From Coriobacteriia bacterium (GTDB lineage Bacteria > Actinomycetota > Coriobacteriia > Coriobacteriales > RUG033), in the NCBI GenBank assembly GCA_015655215.1, contig JAATFL010000017.1, forward strand, positions 1 to 64,000: DNA of 64,000 nt, written 5' to 3'. This document shows, piece after piece, positions 44,491-53,604 of this stretch. The first letter of the stretch is position 1. Each line of letters opens with the position of its first letter. Position numbers and translations under genes: made by a program. The notes beneath the pieces were generated by a model. It was not told where the DNA came from. It did no database searches and saw nothing but the letters and a program-made list of their open reading frames with translations.

Positions 44491-45693
44491 ATGACGAGTA
44501 GCGGCCGCTCCTTCGCTAAGGGAAGGAGCATCCCCATGAAGATGATGGCGGTGACGATGTCTGCACTCCTCGCCATCACCATCCCGCTCACCTTGGCCTC
44601 GCAGCAGAAGTCGGCGTACGCCGACACCACCTCCGACCTGGCGACGGTTCAGGCGCAGGTGGATGCAGCGAACACGAAGCTCAACGAGCTCACCGGCGAA
44701 CTCACCGTCGCAAGCGACGACCTGTACGACATCCAGACCCAGCAGGCCGACGTCGAGGCTCAGATCGTCGATACGCAGCAGCAGGTCGACGAGGCGCAGG
44801 CCCAGTACGATGCAGCCATGGACGTCCTCAAGAAGCAGGCGGTGCAGAACTACACGTCCGACCAGGTCGACTACATCTCGGTGCTCCTGGACTCGTCGTC
44901 GTTCTCCGACTTCGCCACGCGCCTCTACCTCGTGGACAAGATGATGTCACAGCAGACGACGGCCATCAACAACGTGACCGCCGCCAAGGAGGAACTCGAC
45001 ACCAAGCAAACTGACCTGCAGTCGCAGAAGGACAACCTCGACAGCCTGGAGACGGCCGCGCAGGAGAAAGCCGCAACTGCGCAGACCACGCTCGATGAGC
45101 AATCGTCGTACGTCTCCGGTCTTTCGAGCGAGGTGACCAGCCTCATGGCTCAGCAAGCTTCAGAGCGGTCTGCTGCCGCAGCAGCGGCAGTCGCGGCAGC
45201 TGCCGCGACGACGACAGCTTCGAGCAGCTCAAGCAGTTCAAGCAGTTCGGGTAGTTCAAGCAGTTCGGGTAGTTCCAGCAGTACAAGCGGCTCGGGTAGT
45301 TCGGGCAGTTCTAGCGGTTCGGGTAGCTCGAGCGGCTCTTATTCGAGCGTCGTTGCAGCTGCTGAATCAAGGGTGGGCTGCAGTTATGTATACGGTGCTT
45401 CCGGTCCGAGCTCTTTCGACTGTTCCGGCCTCACCATGTGGGCATATGCAAAGATGGGTGTCTCCCTGCCGCACTCTGCCAGTGCGCAGTACTCCTACTG
45501 CGACCACATTTCCAGCAGTGACCTGCAGGCGGGCGACCTTATCTTCTACGGCGCCAGCACTGGTTCGATAACCCATGTGTCTATGTACGTTGGAGGAGGC
45601 TATGTTGTCGAGGCACTCAACCCCGGACAGGGTGTCGTCGAGGACGCCCTTGGCTGGAATGGTATGAACATCGTTGGATATGGGCGTGTCTAG
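44491..45693 (+). CDS. Secreted NlpC/P60 peptidoglycan endopeptidase, copy 1
   Basis: 400 residues. A long signal peptide (MKMMAVTMSALLAITIPLTLAS, cut near AYA-DT) is followed by about 180 residues of coiled coil like the PcsB/CwlO N-domain, then a Ser/Gly linker of about 50 residues, then an NlpC/P60 domain. Catalytic Cys is in SSFDCSGLTMWAYAKMG and His in SITHVSMYVGGG. These enzymes cut peptidoglycan stem peptides during division or separation; the coiled coil normally blocks the active site until a partner such as FtsEX acts. ATG 44491 has GGAGG 8 nt before it. Paralogue of the next gene. Confidence 0.92.
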   Translation: MTSSGRSFAKGRSIPMKMMAVTMSALLAITIPLTLASQQKSAYADTTSDLATVQAQVDAANTKLNELTGELTVASDDLYDIQTQQADVEAQIVDTQQQVDEAQAQYDAAMDVLKKQAVQNYTSDQVDYISVLLDSSSFSDFATRLYLVDKMMSQQTTAINNVTAAKEELDTKQTDLQSQKDNLDSLETAAQEKAATAQTTLDEQSSYVSGLSSEVTSLMAQQASERSAAAAAAVAAAAATTTASSSSSSSSSSGSSSSSGSSSSTSGSGSSGSSSGSGSSSGSYSSVVAAAESRVGCSYVYGASGPSSFDCSGLTMWAYAKMGVSLPHSASAQYSYCDHISSSDLQAGDLIFYGASTGSITHVSMYVGGGYVVEALNPGQGVVEDALGWNGMNIVGYGRV

Positions 45694-45773
45694 TAAGTGC
45701 AAGGGCACGTTCGATGCACTATGTAGCCTATGACGTACACAGGCGATGTGAGCAAAGATACAGAGAAGCGTAT

Positions 45774-45799
45774 CAGGGCCATCCTTCGGGGTGGCCCTG
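45774..45799 (+). terminator. Terminator with UUCG loop after copy 1
   Basis: cagggccatcc and gggtggccctg pair over 11 bp around a ttcg tetraloop. Confidence 0.75.
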
Positions 45800-46133
45800 T
45801 TCGTGCCTATGTTAACGGATGGAGCCGAGTGCCATGAGGAGGAGAGTCCTGCTCATGCATGTACCCGGCCGTGATGTGCGGATGCTCTTCGAGTAGCACA
45901 GAGGATTGAATACACGCAGCATCCTTACCAAACACAAGAGCCTCATCACCGTCCTCGGAAATGCACGGAATATACACGAGATAAGAATGGAAGTCCAATA
46001 AGGACGACATGCACGTTGGCAATTCGGGATCTGTACTGGTTGGATTCATGTTTGATGGCGCTCATCCCCTAGAGTGTGTACGTTCTGTTGAGGAATTAGA
46101 TGGTCGAGTGCAAGGCAAGCGGACAGGTGTCGG
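45800..46133. other. Spacer between the NlpC/P60 paralogues
   Basis: No supported gene. An 80-codon minus-strand ORF (45807-46049) has no ribosome site and no recognised domain. The promoter of copy 2 begins at its right end. Confidence 0.4.
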
Positions 46134-46162
46134 TTATTAGAGACCGTCAATTGGGCTATAGT
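46134..46162 (+). promoter_or_regulatory. Promoter of the second NlpC/P60 gene
   Basis: TTATTA, 17 nt, TATAGT, 57 nt before the ATG, mirroring the promoter layout of copy 1. Confidence 0.5.
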
Positions 46163-46219
46163 CATTCTTCAATGTCACGGTGTGCACGTATCATGGCCCG
46201 GTTTCTGGAGGTACTGTAT

Positions 46220-47461
46220 ATGACGAGCAGTGGCCGCTCCTTTGTTGTGGGAAAGAGCATCCCCATGAAGATGATGGTGATGGCGATGTCGGCACTCATC
46301 GCCATCACCATCCCGCTCATCTTGGCCTCGCAGCAGAAGACGGCGTATGCCGATACCACCTCCGACCTGGCAACGGTTCAGGCGCAGGCAGACGCGGCGA
46401 ACACGAAGCTCTTGGACGTTGCCAACCAGCTCACCGTTGCGAATGATGAGTTGTATGATGTTCAAAGCCAACAGGCAGATGTCACGTCGCAGATCGCTGA
46501 CATGCAACAGCAGGTCGATGAGGCGCAAGCCGAGTACGACACGGCCATGGACTCCCTCAAGAAGCAGGCGGTGCAGAACTACACGTCCGACCAGGTCGAC
46601 TACATTGCGGTGCTCTTGGACTCGTCGTCGTTCTCCGACTTCGCCACACGACTCTACCTCGTGGACAAGATGATGTCCCAACAGCAGGACACGATCAATG
46701 CGGTGACCGTCGCAAAGGCGGATCTCGAGACCAAACAAGCTGACCTGCAGGCACAGAAGGACCAGCTCGATACCCTTGAGGCGGCTGCACAAGAGAAGAG
46801 CACGACCATCCAGACCACACTCGATGAGCAGACATCATATCTTGCTGGCCTCTCAAGCGAGGTCACCACCCTCATGGCTCAGCAGGCAGCCGAGCAAGCT
46901 GCCGCTTCTGCTGCCGCTGCCACAACTGCTGCGGCAGCAATCAGCACTTCGACAGGTAGTTCGAGCAACAACGCTTCAGCCAGTTCGAGCACTAGTTCGA
47001 GTAGTAGCTCAAGTAGCAGTTCGAGTGGCAGCTCATCAAGTGGCGATTCCGGGAGCAGCGGTAGTTCAAGTGGTTCCTACTCGGGGTCGGTTGGAGAGCA
47101 GGCAGCCCAAGCTGCTCTAACAAGAGTTGGCAACAGCACATATAGTTCCAGTGGGTCGAATGAGGGTCCATGGGTGTTCGACTGCTCCGGTCTTGTCACA
47201 TGGGCGTATGCGCAGGCTGGCGTCGGCATCACCCATCAATCGACGGGGCAGTATAATGCCTGTTCATACCATTTCTCAAGTAGTAGTGAGTTGCAGGTGG
47301 GCGATCTTGTCTTTTACACGAGGGGATCTAGCTTTATATCCCATGTAGCCATCTATGTGGGAGGGGGCCAGGTGGTCGAGGCGTTGAGCGTGGGCCAGGG
47401 GATCGTGTGTGAAGGCATATACTCCAACGGTCTGACATTCGTATCATTCGGACGTCTCTAG
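46220..47461 (+). CDS. Secreted NlpC/P60 peptidoglycan endopeptidase, copy 2
   Basis: 413 residues, the same layout as copy 1: signal peptide ending near AYA-DT, coiled coil, Ser/Gly/Asn linker, NlpC/P60 domain with Cys in VFDCSGLVTWAYAQ and His in ISHVAIYVGGG. The signal peptide and a stretch of the coiled coil are almost identical at DNA level to copy 1 (a run of about 50 identical nucleotides within the coiled coil), whereas linker and catalytic domain differ. The start at 46220 has GGAGG 8 nt upstream and the context matches copy 1. Likely a tandem duplicate with divergent substrate or timing. Confidence 0.92.
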   Translation: MTSSGRSFVVGKSIPMKMMVMAMSALIAITIPLILASQQKTAYADTTSDLATVQAQADAANTKLLDVANQLTVANDELYDVQSQQADVTSQIADMQQQVDEAQAEYDTAMDSLKKQAVQNYTSDQVDYIAVLLDSSSFSDFATRLYLVDKMMSQQQDTINAVTVAKADLETKQADLQAQKDQLDTLEAAAQEKSTTIQTTLDEQTSYLAGLSSEVTTLMAQQAAEQAAASAAAATTAAAAISTSTGSSSNNASASSSTSSSSSSSSSSSGSSSSGDSGSSGSSSGSYSGSVGEQAAQAALTRVGNSTYSSSGSNEGPWVFDCSGLVTWAYAQAGVGITHQSTGQYNACSYHFSSSSELQVGDLVFYTRGSSFISHVAIYVGGGQVVEALSVGQGIVCEGIYSNGLTFVSFGRL

Positions 47462-47637
47462 CCAACGTCAAAACACATGGTCGTTGCTCATACTCATATG
47501 ACTGTGCGGCCCAGGGTGGTCGGCTCAGTCAATGGGTTGATGACTCCTTCCTTGTCATTATAATCTATTTTGAGTATAATCATATATAGTATGGTAGAAA
47601 CCGAGTATTCTAGCACAACAACCATAGGCCGCTTGTG

Positions 47638-47670
47638 ACGACAGGTCGTATGGTACGACCTGTCGTTTTC
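47638..47670 (+). terminator. Perfect hairpin terminator after copy 2
   Basis: acgacaggtcgta, 3-nt loop, tacgacctgtcgt (13 bp perfect), then tttc. The rest of 47462-47870 shows no gene; the 64-codon ORF at 47635 starts inside this hairpin and is rejected. Confidence 0.75.
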
Positions 47671-47870
47671 GGTACTTTGGCGCAGGCGTGTGGTTTATCT
47701 GAAACTCATTTTGCTGTAGATGCGAATGGCCTGACGGATATCAATAACAGGCATCCGCCTGGAGAGGTCTTCAGGTATCGAGTTAGCGATAAAGGCGAAG
47801 TGCTTCTGCTCAACATGGTTGGCGGGTAGACAGCATACTCAGCTCCATGGCCTCTATTTTGGGAATGAAG

Positions 47871-48737
47871 ATGAAAAAAGCGGCACGTTGGATATTCCTT
47901 ACGATTTTCATGATCGAAGCGGTACTTCTTCTTCCCGGGTTAGTCGCGCCCGAGATAGCCACCGTCCTCATGGCCCTCCTCGTGGGAACTGCCATTGTGC
48001 TGGTGCTGGTGATCTTCATACCCGTCTTTTCTGCCGTACGCAGAAGATTGAAGGACGGAGACTCCATCTCCGTCGCCGTTCAACACGAGATGAAGGAGAT
48101 TCTCCCAAAACCAGTGCTTGTGGCCGTTCGGTCCGAGATTGGCCTCTGGGCTGCATTCTATCGCACGCTGCGGCGGAAGAAGGACTGCCCATCCACCGCG
48201 ACGGAACTCAAGTATGGACGTGAGTACAGGGTCATGGGTTGGGTGCTGTGCGCGATTGCACCAATAGAGATCCTTGCCATAGGGTTACTCGGCAATTATT
48301 ACATCTCAAACGGTACGGTTCGCATAGTCATATGGGTTGTTTCCATATACTCATTGCTCTGGATGGTCGGAATGCTGCTTTCGACTATCGTCTATCCTCA
48401 TTATGTGACTCCGACGGAGATGGTTTTCCGATACGGCAACTATCAGACCATTGTCATCAGAAACGATTGGGTCACAAACGTCACCGTCATGAACAGAGAC
48501 CGTATAAAGACCAAGAGTATAGAAATCAACGACGACCTCATGTCGCTCAATGACATGAGGAAAACCAACATCCTCCTGACGTTTGGATCCGAGCAGCACC
48601 CGATCGTCAACGGGGAGCCTTTTGCGCAGCCTATAAGACGGTTCTCCTTCTGGACGGATGAACCCGGCAAGGCACTCTCGCTCATAAAGGAACACTTGAC
48701 CAAAGGCGAGGGCCATCAAGCTCCATCCCGACAATAG
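47871..48737 (+). CDS. Membrane protein of unknown function
   Basis: About 288 residues. Two N-terminal hydrophobic helices (WIFLTIFMIEAVLLLPGLV, TVLMALLVGTAIVLVLVIFI), a polar stretch, two more helices near residues 122-175, then a 100-residue soluble end with beta character (MVFRYGNYQTIVIRNDWVTNVTVMNRDRI). The layout resembles membrane proteins with a PH-like domain after the last helix, but no family is certain. GGGA lies 7 nt before ATG 47871; ATG 47847 and 47865 are in frame. Followed by a strong hairpin. Confidence 0.7.
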   Translation: MKKAARWIFLTIFMIEAVLLLPGLVAPEIATVLMALLVGTAIVLVLVIFIPVFSAVRRRLKDGDSISVAVQHEMKEILPKPVLVAVRSEIGLWAAFYRTLRRKKDCPSTATELKYGREYRVMGWVLCAIAPIEILAIGLLGNYYISNGTVRIVIWVVSIYSLLWMVGMLLSTIVYPHYVTPTEMVFRYGNYQTIVIRNDWVTNVTVMNRDRIKTKSIEINDDLMSLNDMRKTNILLTFGSEQHPIVNGEPFAQPIRRFSFWTDEPGKALSLIKEHLTKGEGHQAPSRQ

Positions 48738-48773
48738 ACGAGCACCTCGCAGTTCAATCTGCGAGGTGCTCGT
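48738..48773. terminator. Bidirectional terminator hairpin
   Basis: A perfect 15-bp stem (acgagcacctcgcag / ctgcgaggtgctcgt) with a 6-nt loop between convergent genes, starting right after the membrane-protein stop. Confidence 0.8.
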
Positions 48774-48806
48774 GATAAAACTCGATACCGGGTCTATTCC
48801 TCGTAG

Positions 48807-50597
48807 CTATCTATTTGCCAGGATCGTCTTTGCGGCAGCGTAACCGGACACCCAGCTCATGGCATTACCGGCAAAGGGGCTTGAATTCCAAAATCCGCCA
48901 TAATCACATTCCCCGGTAAGACCCCCGGCAGTGGTGAAGTTCGCATATAAGCCGGGAATCAGGGTGCCGTCAGCCTTCATGACCTGAAGGTTCTCATCAA
49001 CGCGCAGACCGCACATGGTCTTGCCCATCTGTCCACCGATGATGGCGGCATAGTAGGGTGGGTCTTGAACGGGGATGAGCCATGTAGGGTCGTAAGGAGT
49101 GGCCAACTCATCATCGACTCCTCGCTCACACATCTTGTTCCAATTCTTAACGGCATTTACCACGATAGCGCGATCGAGCAGCAACATGTCTGCAAGCTCC
49201 TCAATCGAGTCGGCTTTCTTGACCGCTCCACGAGCAACCGCATCATCTACCTCTCCTAGCCAATCCGCAGTGACAAGGCCACCTGTATCAATCAACTTGT
49301 CTGGATCTGAAACCGGTACGCGGCAGGTATCGCCACCCACTTCTTGGACGATGGAGGGCTTTTGCTCATAGATGGTTTCAGGGAAGTTAGAATCACAGAT
49401 TGAGTAGACGTGACCACCGATGCGGGACATCTGTGCTGAACAGTTCATCAAGTCACCCAGCGTGATGCCCGGATCGGGTTTGAATCCTTCAGAGACGCCA
49501 TTGGAATAGTACGGGACGCGATTACCCAGCATATCTATGATCAACCAGGGATTATGGAACAGTTGCCGTTCTCCGTGCCAGAAATAATGGAAGAACTGAC
49601 CATCGCCACCAGCAATCGTTTCATCGATGGCGCTCTCCCAACAACACCAAGAGTCGAAGCCTGCATAGTCGGCTCCCATTCCAAGGCCCATGCGAAACGC
49701 GTCGCCGGTATGCGAAGGCATAGGGCCTCCAGTGACCGTACCCGCGAAGGCGCTGGGCAAGTAGGCTTTTATCAGGTCCTTGTTCATGCCTATGCCACCA
49801 GCGCAGAAGATCACGCCTCTCCCCGCCTTGATATATGTTTCATCGCCGCTGGCATCGCTAGCCATGATGCCAGCCACACTTCCATTGTCGGAGACCAGGG
49901 CCTTGCACTCGGTCAAACAACGCAAGTCAACGCCAGCTGCCAATGCGCAGGCCTCTACGGCGTTGACGGTGCTGTTCATGCCCATGACGTGGTTTTGCCT
50001 ACCCTCTTGGACTTCTCTGGGTGAGAAATCCAAGCCCCGGCAAACCAAATCCACGCCGCTTTGCGCAACCAGCCAGTCAATGGCTTCGCCGGCGGTTAGG
50101 ACAAGTTTCTTGACCAGGTTTTCGTTAACCGAATACTGATGTTGCTCAGAGTATCTACGCAAGAACGCATTGATATCAAGTGGAAACGTGGGCCAACCAT
50201 AGCTTAATTCATTCTGCGGCGTTGAACCTCCGAATGCGTTCACGATGTTGGTAGCATGACGCGTGGCACCACCAACCCTATCGCTTTTTTCCAAGGCGAT
50301 GACCGTTAGACCTTGCTGTGTAAGATAGGTAGATGCCGCAAGGCCGCCGCCGCCCATCCCGACTACGACTACATCCGCTTCATCATCCCACGTCTCGGGG
50401 ACTGCGAGAGGGGCGATGGGTTCTGCATCAGGCAGAGCCACCGTCGATGTTGCAGTGCTTGTCCCACCGCCTGCATCCTCACTTGAGCAACCCGAGATTG
50501 ACATACTGCCAACCACGGCTGCCCCTCCCATCAAAGCTCCCCCCTTTAGGAAGGTGCGTCTCGAGAGTTGCCGACTGTTGTCATCTATCGAATTCAT
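48807..50597 (-). CDS. Tat-exported FAD-dependent reductase 1 (fumarate-reductase flavoprotein family)
   Basis: 596 residues from ATG 50597 (GGTGGAG upstream). A Tat motif SRRTFLKGGALMGGAAVVG and SGCSS lipobox-like end indicate export, possibly as a lipoprotein. The FAD motif ADVVVVGMGGGGLAASTYLTQQGLTVIALEKSDRVGGAT and the C-terminal DENLQVMKADGTLIPGLYANFTTAGGLTGECDYGGF match FAD_binding_2 proteins related to fumarate, urocanate and similar reductases abundant in Coriobacteriia. No heme or cytochrome domain is fused. Electron acceptor unknown. Divergent from a TetR gene. Confidence 0.88.
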   Translation of the reverse strand: MNSIDDNSRQLSRRTFLKGGALMGGAAVVGSMSISGCSSEDAGGGTSTATSTVALPDAEPIAPLAVPETWDDEADVVVVGMGGGGLAASTYLTQQGLTVIALEKSDRVGGATRHATNIVNAFGGSTPQNELSYGWPTFPLDINAFLRRYSEQHQYSVNENLVKKLVLTAGEAIDWLVAQSGVDLVCRGLDFSPREVQEGRQNHVMGMNSTVNAVEACALAAGVDLRCLTECKALVSDNGSVAGIMASDASGDETYIKAGRGVIFCAGGIGMNKDLIKAYLPSAFAGTVTGGPMPSHTGDAFRMGLGMGADYAGFDSWCCWESAIDETIAGGDGQFFHYFWHGERQLFHNPWLIIDMLGNRVPYYSNGVSEGFKPDPGITLGDLMNCSAQMSRIGGHVYSICDSNFPETIYEQKPSIVQEVGGDTCRVPVSDPDKLIDTGGLVTADWLGEVDDAVARGAVKKADSIEELADMLLLDRAIVVNAVKNWNKMCERGVDDELATPYDPTWLIPVQDPPYYAAIIGGQMGKTMCGLRVDENLQVMKADGTLIPGLYANFTTAGGLTGECDYGGFWNSSPFAGNAMSWVSGYAAAKTILANR

Positions 50598-50707
50598 CGC
50601 TGCTCCACCTTTCATATCCCCTTCATGTCCGGTTCGAACCCTGTCAAAATCTACTAGAGTGAACTTGCCGATGACAAGCAATAACGATGTGGCTTTACTT
50701 CGCGAAT

Positions 50708-50760
50708 GAGACATAGTCAAGACAATGTCTCGAAGTAGAGCCAAATGACGGTATTGTCAT
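50708..50760. promoter_or_regulatory. Inverted repeats upstream of flavoprotein 1
   Basis: GAGACAT-N10-ATGTCTC at 50708-50731 and ATGAC-N6-GTCAT at 50745-50760, 110-160 bp upstream of the flavoprotein start and in the divergent region with the TetR gene. Candidate TetR operators. Confidence 0.4.
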
Positions 50761-51128
50761 CATGCAGCACTGCAGAGGTCCATGCCGCTACCCCAGGCTT
50801 CCGGTGGATACCGAAGCGGACTCATCTCGCCAGAGTATGGTGTCTCATGAGGCGGCGGAAACTGCGCGCGACGGTCAAGTCCCCCCGGCCCATGCCTCCC
50901 AACATCTCGATCCTCGGGAGGAATCTATGGGATTCTGCATCCCGGGTTCAGGATTTCCTCTTACCAGAAAGTCTGCTTATATTATTTTAAAAACCAAAAG
51001 GACCTGACAGCTGTAAGGAACTCTCGAAGTTGCATATAGAAAAGTGGGTGGAGAACTAATTGTTGATTATCTGAAACGACCGCGTATAATATATGAATTG
51101 TGTTTTGGTTTTAGGGGAGGGGAGAAGG
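50761..51128. other. Divergent intergenic region
   Basis: About 370 bp between flavoprotein 1 and the TetR gene. Two 81-codon ORFs in different frames overlap each other and lack ribosome sites. AT-rich from 50980 onward, with the TetR leader and a strong GGGGAGGGGAGAAGG at its end. Confidence 0.4.
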
Positions 51129-51149
51129 ATGCTAAGGGATGAAGAATGA
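51129..51149 (+). CDS. Six-codon leader ORF overlapping the TetR start
   Basis: ATG CTA AGG GAT GAA GAA TGA after GGGGAGGGGAGAAGG. Its TGA overlaps the TetR ATG (ATGA), so ribosomes could re-initiate on the regulator. The ribosome site here is much stronger than that of the TetR gene itself. Confidence 0.4.
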   Translation: MLRDEE

Positions 51150-51784
51150 ACATTGAGATGAATAGCAGCCCGAGCATACTGTCAAAAAAACTTCTTATCG
51201 CAGAAGTGACGAATCAGCTATGTAAAGATATGAACTTTCAAGATATTACTATAAATCTTATATGCAAAAATGCAAACATTTCCCGTGCGTCATTCTACAG
51301 GGTCTTTGACAGTAAATATGAAATACCACTGTGGTGTCAAAGTTTTGCCCTTGAAGCAGGCTTGCGAGAGATAGGACGCACCCTTACGTATGTCGAAGGA
51401 CTGACTGTCACTCACGAAGGTCTCATGCTATTCAGGCCACTCATGCGTTCGGTAATACTGCATTCGGACCCATATTCAATCGATGAGGTCGGATACCACA
51501 AGTACATAGAGGATATGGTAGAGACATTGACGGTCTATAAAGGGATAGTTATAGATAATGAGTTACAATTTCAAATAGAATTCACAGCGCTAGCAGGTGC
51601 TCAAACTTGCAAGAGATGGCTAGCCGGGAAAATAGACGCTGATGCGACGAATTTAGCCGCTCTCCTCGACTCCTGTGTTCCCGTGAGGCTTCGGTCTATT
51701 CTGAACGAACCGGTGAACCGCCAGCCTGTGGGTAACTTCGACTTAGCCTCTCTAGTCTTTGCAGCTAGCAATAAGCGAGCGTAA
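51146..51784 (+). CDS. TetR/AcrR-like regulator
   Basis: 212 residues. LLIAEVTNQLCKDMNFQDITINLICKNANISRASFYRVFDSKYEI is a TetR HTH, with ITINLICKNANISRASFYRVF as the recognition part. The C-terminal ligand domain is helical and divergent, with no recognised type. AT-rich codons differ from the core genome. Divergent to flavoprotein 1 and ending 60 nt before the convergent LuxR gene. Likely represses flavoprotein 1 in the absence of a ligand; inference from position. Confidence 0.75.
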   Translation: MNIEMNSSPSILSKKLLIAEVTNQLCKDMNFQDITINLICKNANISRASFYRVFDSKYEIPLWCQSFALEAGLREIGRTLTYVEGLTVTHEGLMLFRPLMRSVILHSDPYSIDEVGYHKYIEDMVETLTVYKGIVIDNELQFQIEFTALAGAQTCKRWLAGKIDADATNLAALLDSCVPVRLRSILNEPVNRQPVGNFDLASLVFAASNKRA

Positions 51785-51844
51785 CTCCTGAATCGACCAG
51801 GGCGGTCGATGAGTATGGCGAACAGTGCCATGCCGAGCGTATCC

Positions 51845-53302
51845 TCAAGCCATCTCGACGAAACTTTGGCGCTTGGCTTCCACGAGATCGATCAGCTGTT
51901 GTTTGCCGTGTACATCCAAGGCGGCATAGAGACCTTTCTTGTATGAACGAACCGTGTTGGGTGAGAGATACAATGCACCTGCGATGCACGTAACATCACG
52001 ACCGGCTATCAGAAAACGAAGGATCTCTGTTTGTCGAGCTGAGAGCTTGTATTCTTCAGCAATCGCGGTACAGCTTTCGGAGAACTCTCTAGCGAGATAG
52101 ACGGTGCCTTCCTCTGAAACGATGCGTTTCCTTCCTTTGGTTCTGGAGACGATGAGGAAGAACGTGGGAATCATGAGCATGTAGAGAAAGAACATGGCGA
52201 TGGTCAAAGGCTCCATGGAGAAACCATACGCGTCAGAGAAGTACTGCAACGTTCGCTGCAAGAGTCCTGAGAAATAGACGCATCCTCCGAAAATGCCATA
52301 GATTGCGACAGGAGACGTTTGCAACTTACGACTGCTCAGAAGGCAGGTGGTGATCATGAGCAACGATACGAATAGAATATTCGCGTCGCCCAAGAAAAGA
52401 ACAGCCCAGTGTGTGCTGGGCACTGCGAACGATGTGATGAATACCGTGCTTGCCAAGATGGGAAGGAAGATGCAGTAGAACTGGGGTAGACTGATTTCCT
52501 TCTTGCGAGGAAACCAGATGATGAATATACACGCGAGGGCGACGAAGCTGGCTATCTGCGCGAGCAGATCTTCGGAGATACCGATGGCACTCGTATCCAC
52601 ATAGGAGACACTGGCGATGGGTGTGATAAGGACGAGAGCCATGGCACAGATCAAGGGTAGGGAAACATCCTTCATGATGGTCTTCATCTTGGTATGAACA
52701 TAGTCTGTCTTCTTTGGGGGAGAGTTTCCCGATCTCTCTGCTCGGATGTTGAGCCACATCAAGATGAGGCTCAACGGGGCAAAGACATATATCGACAAGG
52801 TCAGGCTTGTGTCCAGTGAGACACGATTCAGCAGGATACAGGACACGATGGAAAACAAGGATCCAAGTACCAAGATGACCTTCACATCGTGCATGGACTT
52901 CGTGGAAATGATTGTGAACCACTGGCAGTATCCGAGGCCTGTCCCTGCTCCGAGTGTGGCCGCAGAGCAGAGCAGCAGCATATGTACGGAGGGCATGTTC
53001 ATATATAGGATATTCAACAGAAGCGTAAGACCAAGACACACGGTCGCAAGCAGGAAGAGAGGGTAATGCCCAGATGGGTCTTCGCGTTGATTGGCAATGC
53101 CGACGATGAAGAAAGCTGCCACGTAGAAAACCAGCTGAATGAAACCGAAGCCACTTTCATTCGATGATGAGACGGACACGGGGTATGAGGCTCCGCTGCA
53201 TGATACGAAAATCATCCAAACACCGATGCCGATGACATAGAGGACACCCGAGGTGTCCAGTAGGTGCAATCGTTTGGTCTGGTTGGCTTTCGAGACGGTC
53301 AC
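51845..53302 (-). CDS. Polytopic LuxR-family regulator 1
   Basis: 485 residues from GTG 53302, which follows GAGGGG. About twelve hydrophobic segments fill the first 400 residues, then a LuxR HTH ends the chain (YKLSARQTEILRFLIAGRDVTCIAGALYLSPNTVRSYKKGLYAALDVHGKQQLIDLVE). Eggerthellaceae and relatives carry many such MFS-like-membrane/LuxR proteins next to Tat flavoproteins, presumably sensing the substrate in the membrane. Divergent to flavoprotein 2, with G/C palindromes in the shared region. Confidence 0.85.
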   Translation of the reverse strand: MTVSKANQTKRLHLLDTSGVLYVIGIGVWMIFVSCSGASYPVSVSSSNESGFGFIQLVFYVAAFFIVGIANQREDPSGHYPLFLLATVCLGLTLLLNILYMNMPSVHMLLLCSAATLGAGTGLGYCQWFTIISTKSMHDVKVILVLGSLFSIVSCILLNRVSLDTSLTLSIYVFAPLSLILMWLNIRAERSGNSPPKKTDYVHTKMKTIMKDVSLPLICAMALVLITPIASVSYVDTSAIGISEDLLAQIASFVALACIFIIWFPRKKEISLPQFYCIFLPILASTVFITSFAVPSTHWAVLFLGDANILFVSLLMITTCLLSSRKLQTSPVAIYGIFGGCVYFSGLLQRTLQYFSDAYGFSMEPLTIAMFFLYMLMIPTFFLIVSRTKGRKRIVSEEGTVYLAREFSESCTAIAEEYKLSARQTEILRFLIAGRDVTCIAGALYLSPNTVRSYKKGLYAALDVHGKQQLIDLVEAKRQSFVEMA

Positions 53303-53445
53303 GAATTCCCCTCGTGATTCCTGGTGCCATACTCCCCATGACGCGTGAATTCTAGACCTGTTCGATTGGTTTGTCCACCGCCTGAGAGAGGGTTCCCCCC
53401 ACTCCGAATGCGATAAACCCATCTGTATGGAGTCGGTCGAGAGAA

Positions 53446-53494
53446 CCCCCAATCGGGGGGTATTGAAAAACCGGGGTTTTCCCCAGTTTGGGGG
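53446..53494. promoter_or_regulatory. G/C-tract palindromes between LuxR 1 and flavoprotein 2
   Basis: CCCCC-aatc-GGGGG at 53446-53459, GGGG-tttt-CCCC at 53473-53484 and CCCC-agttt-GGGG at 53481-53493; the outer two are about 35 bp apart centre to centre. They stand out in an otherwise AT-mixed divergent region of 302 bp and are candidate LuxR-protein sites. The rest of 53303-53604 shows nothing else. Confidence 0.5.
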
Positions 53495-53604
53495 CTTCCA
53501 TGCGGTGCTGTGTGCTTTCTACACTCTTGCAGGTGAGGTGATGTATGCGATGAATGCCTCGCCGAGAAGAAACGGATGGAAGAATAGAGAAAAGGGGAAA
53601 CAAG

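Noticed and set aside
45200-45350. Ser/Gly-coding repeats as a CRISPR or minisatellite
   Set aside because: Irregular agc/tcg/ggt codon repeats in frame, part of the protein linker; no spacers.
47635-47829. 64-codon plus ORF after the second NlpC/P60 gene
   Set aside because: Starts within a perfect terminator hairpin and lacks a ribosome site.
50745-51007. Two overlapping 81-codon plus ORFs
   Set aside because: Both in a divergent promoter region, no ribosome site, no domain, mutually exclusive frames.
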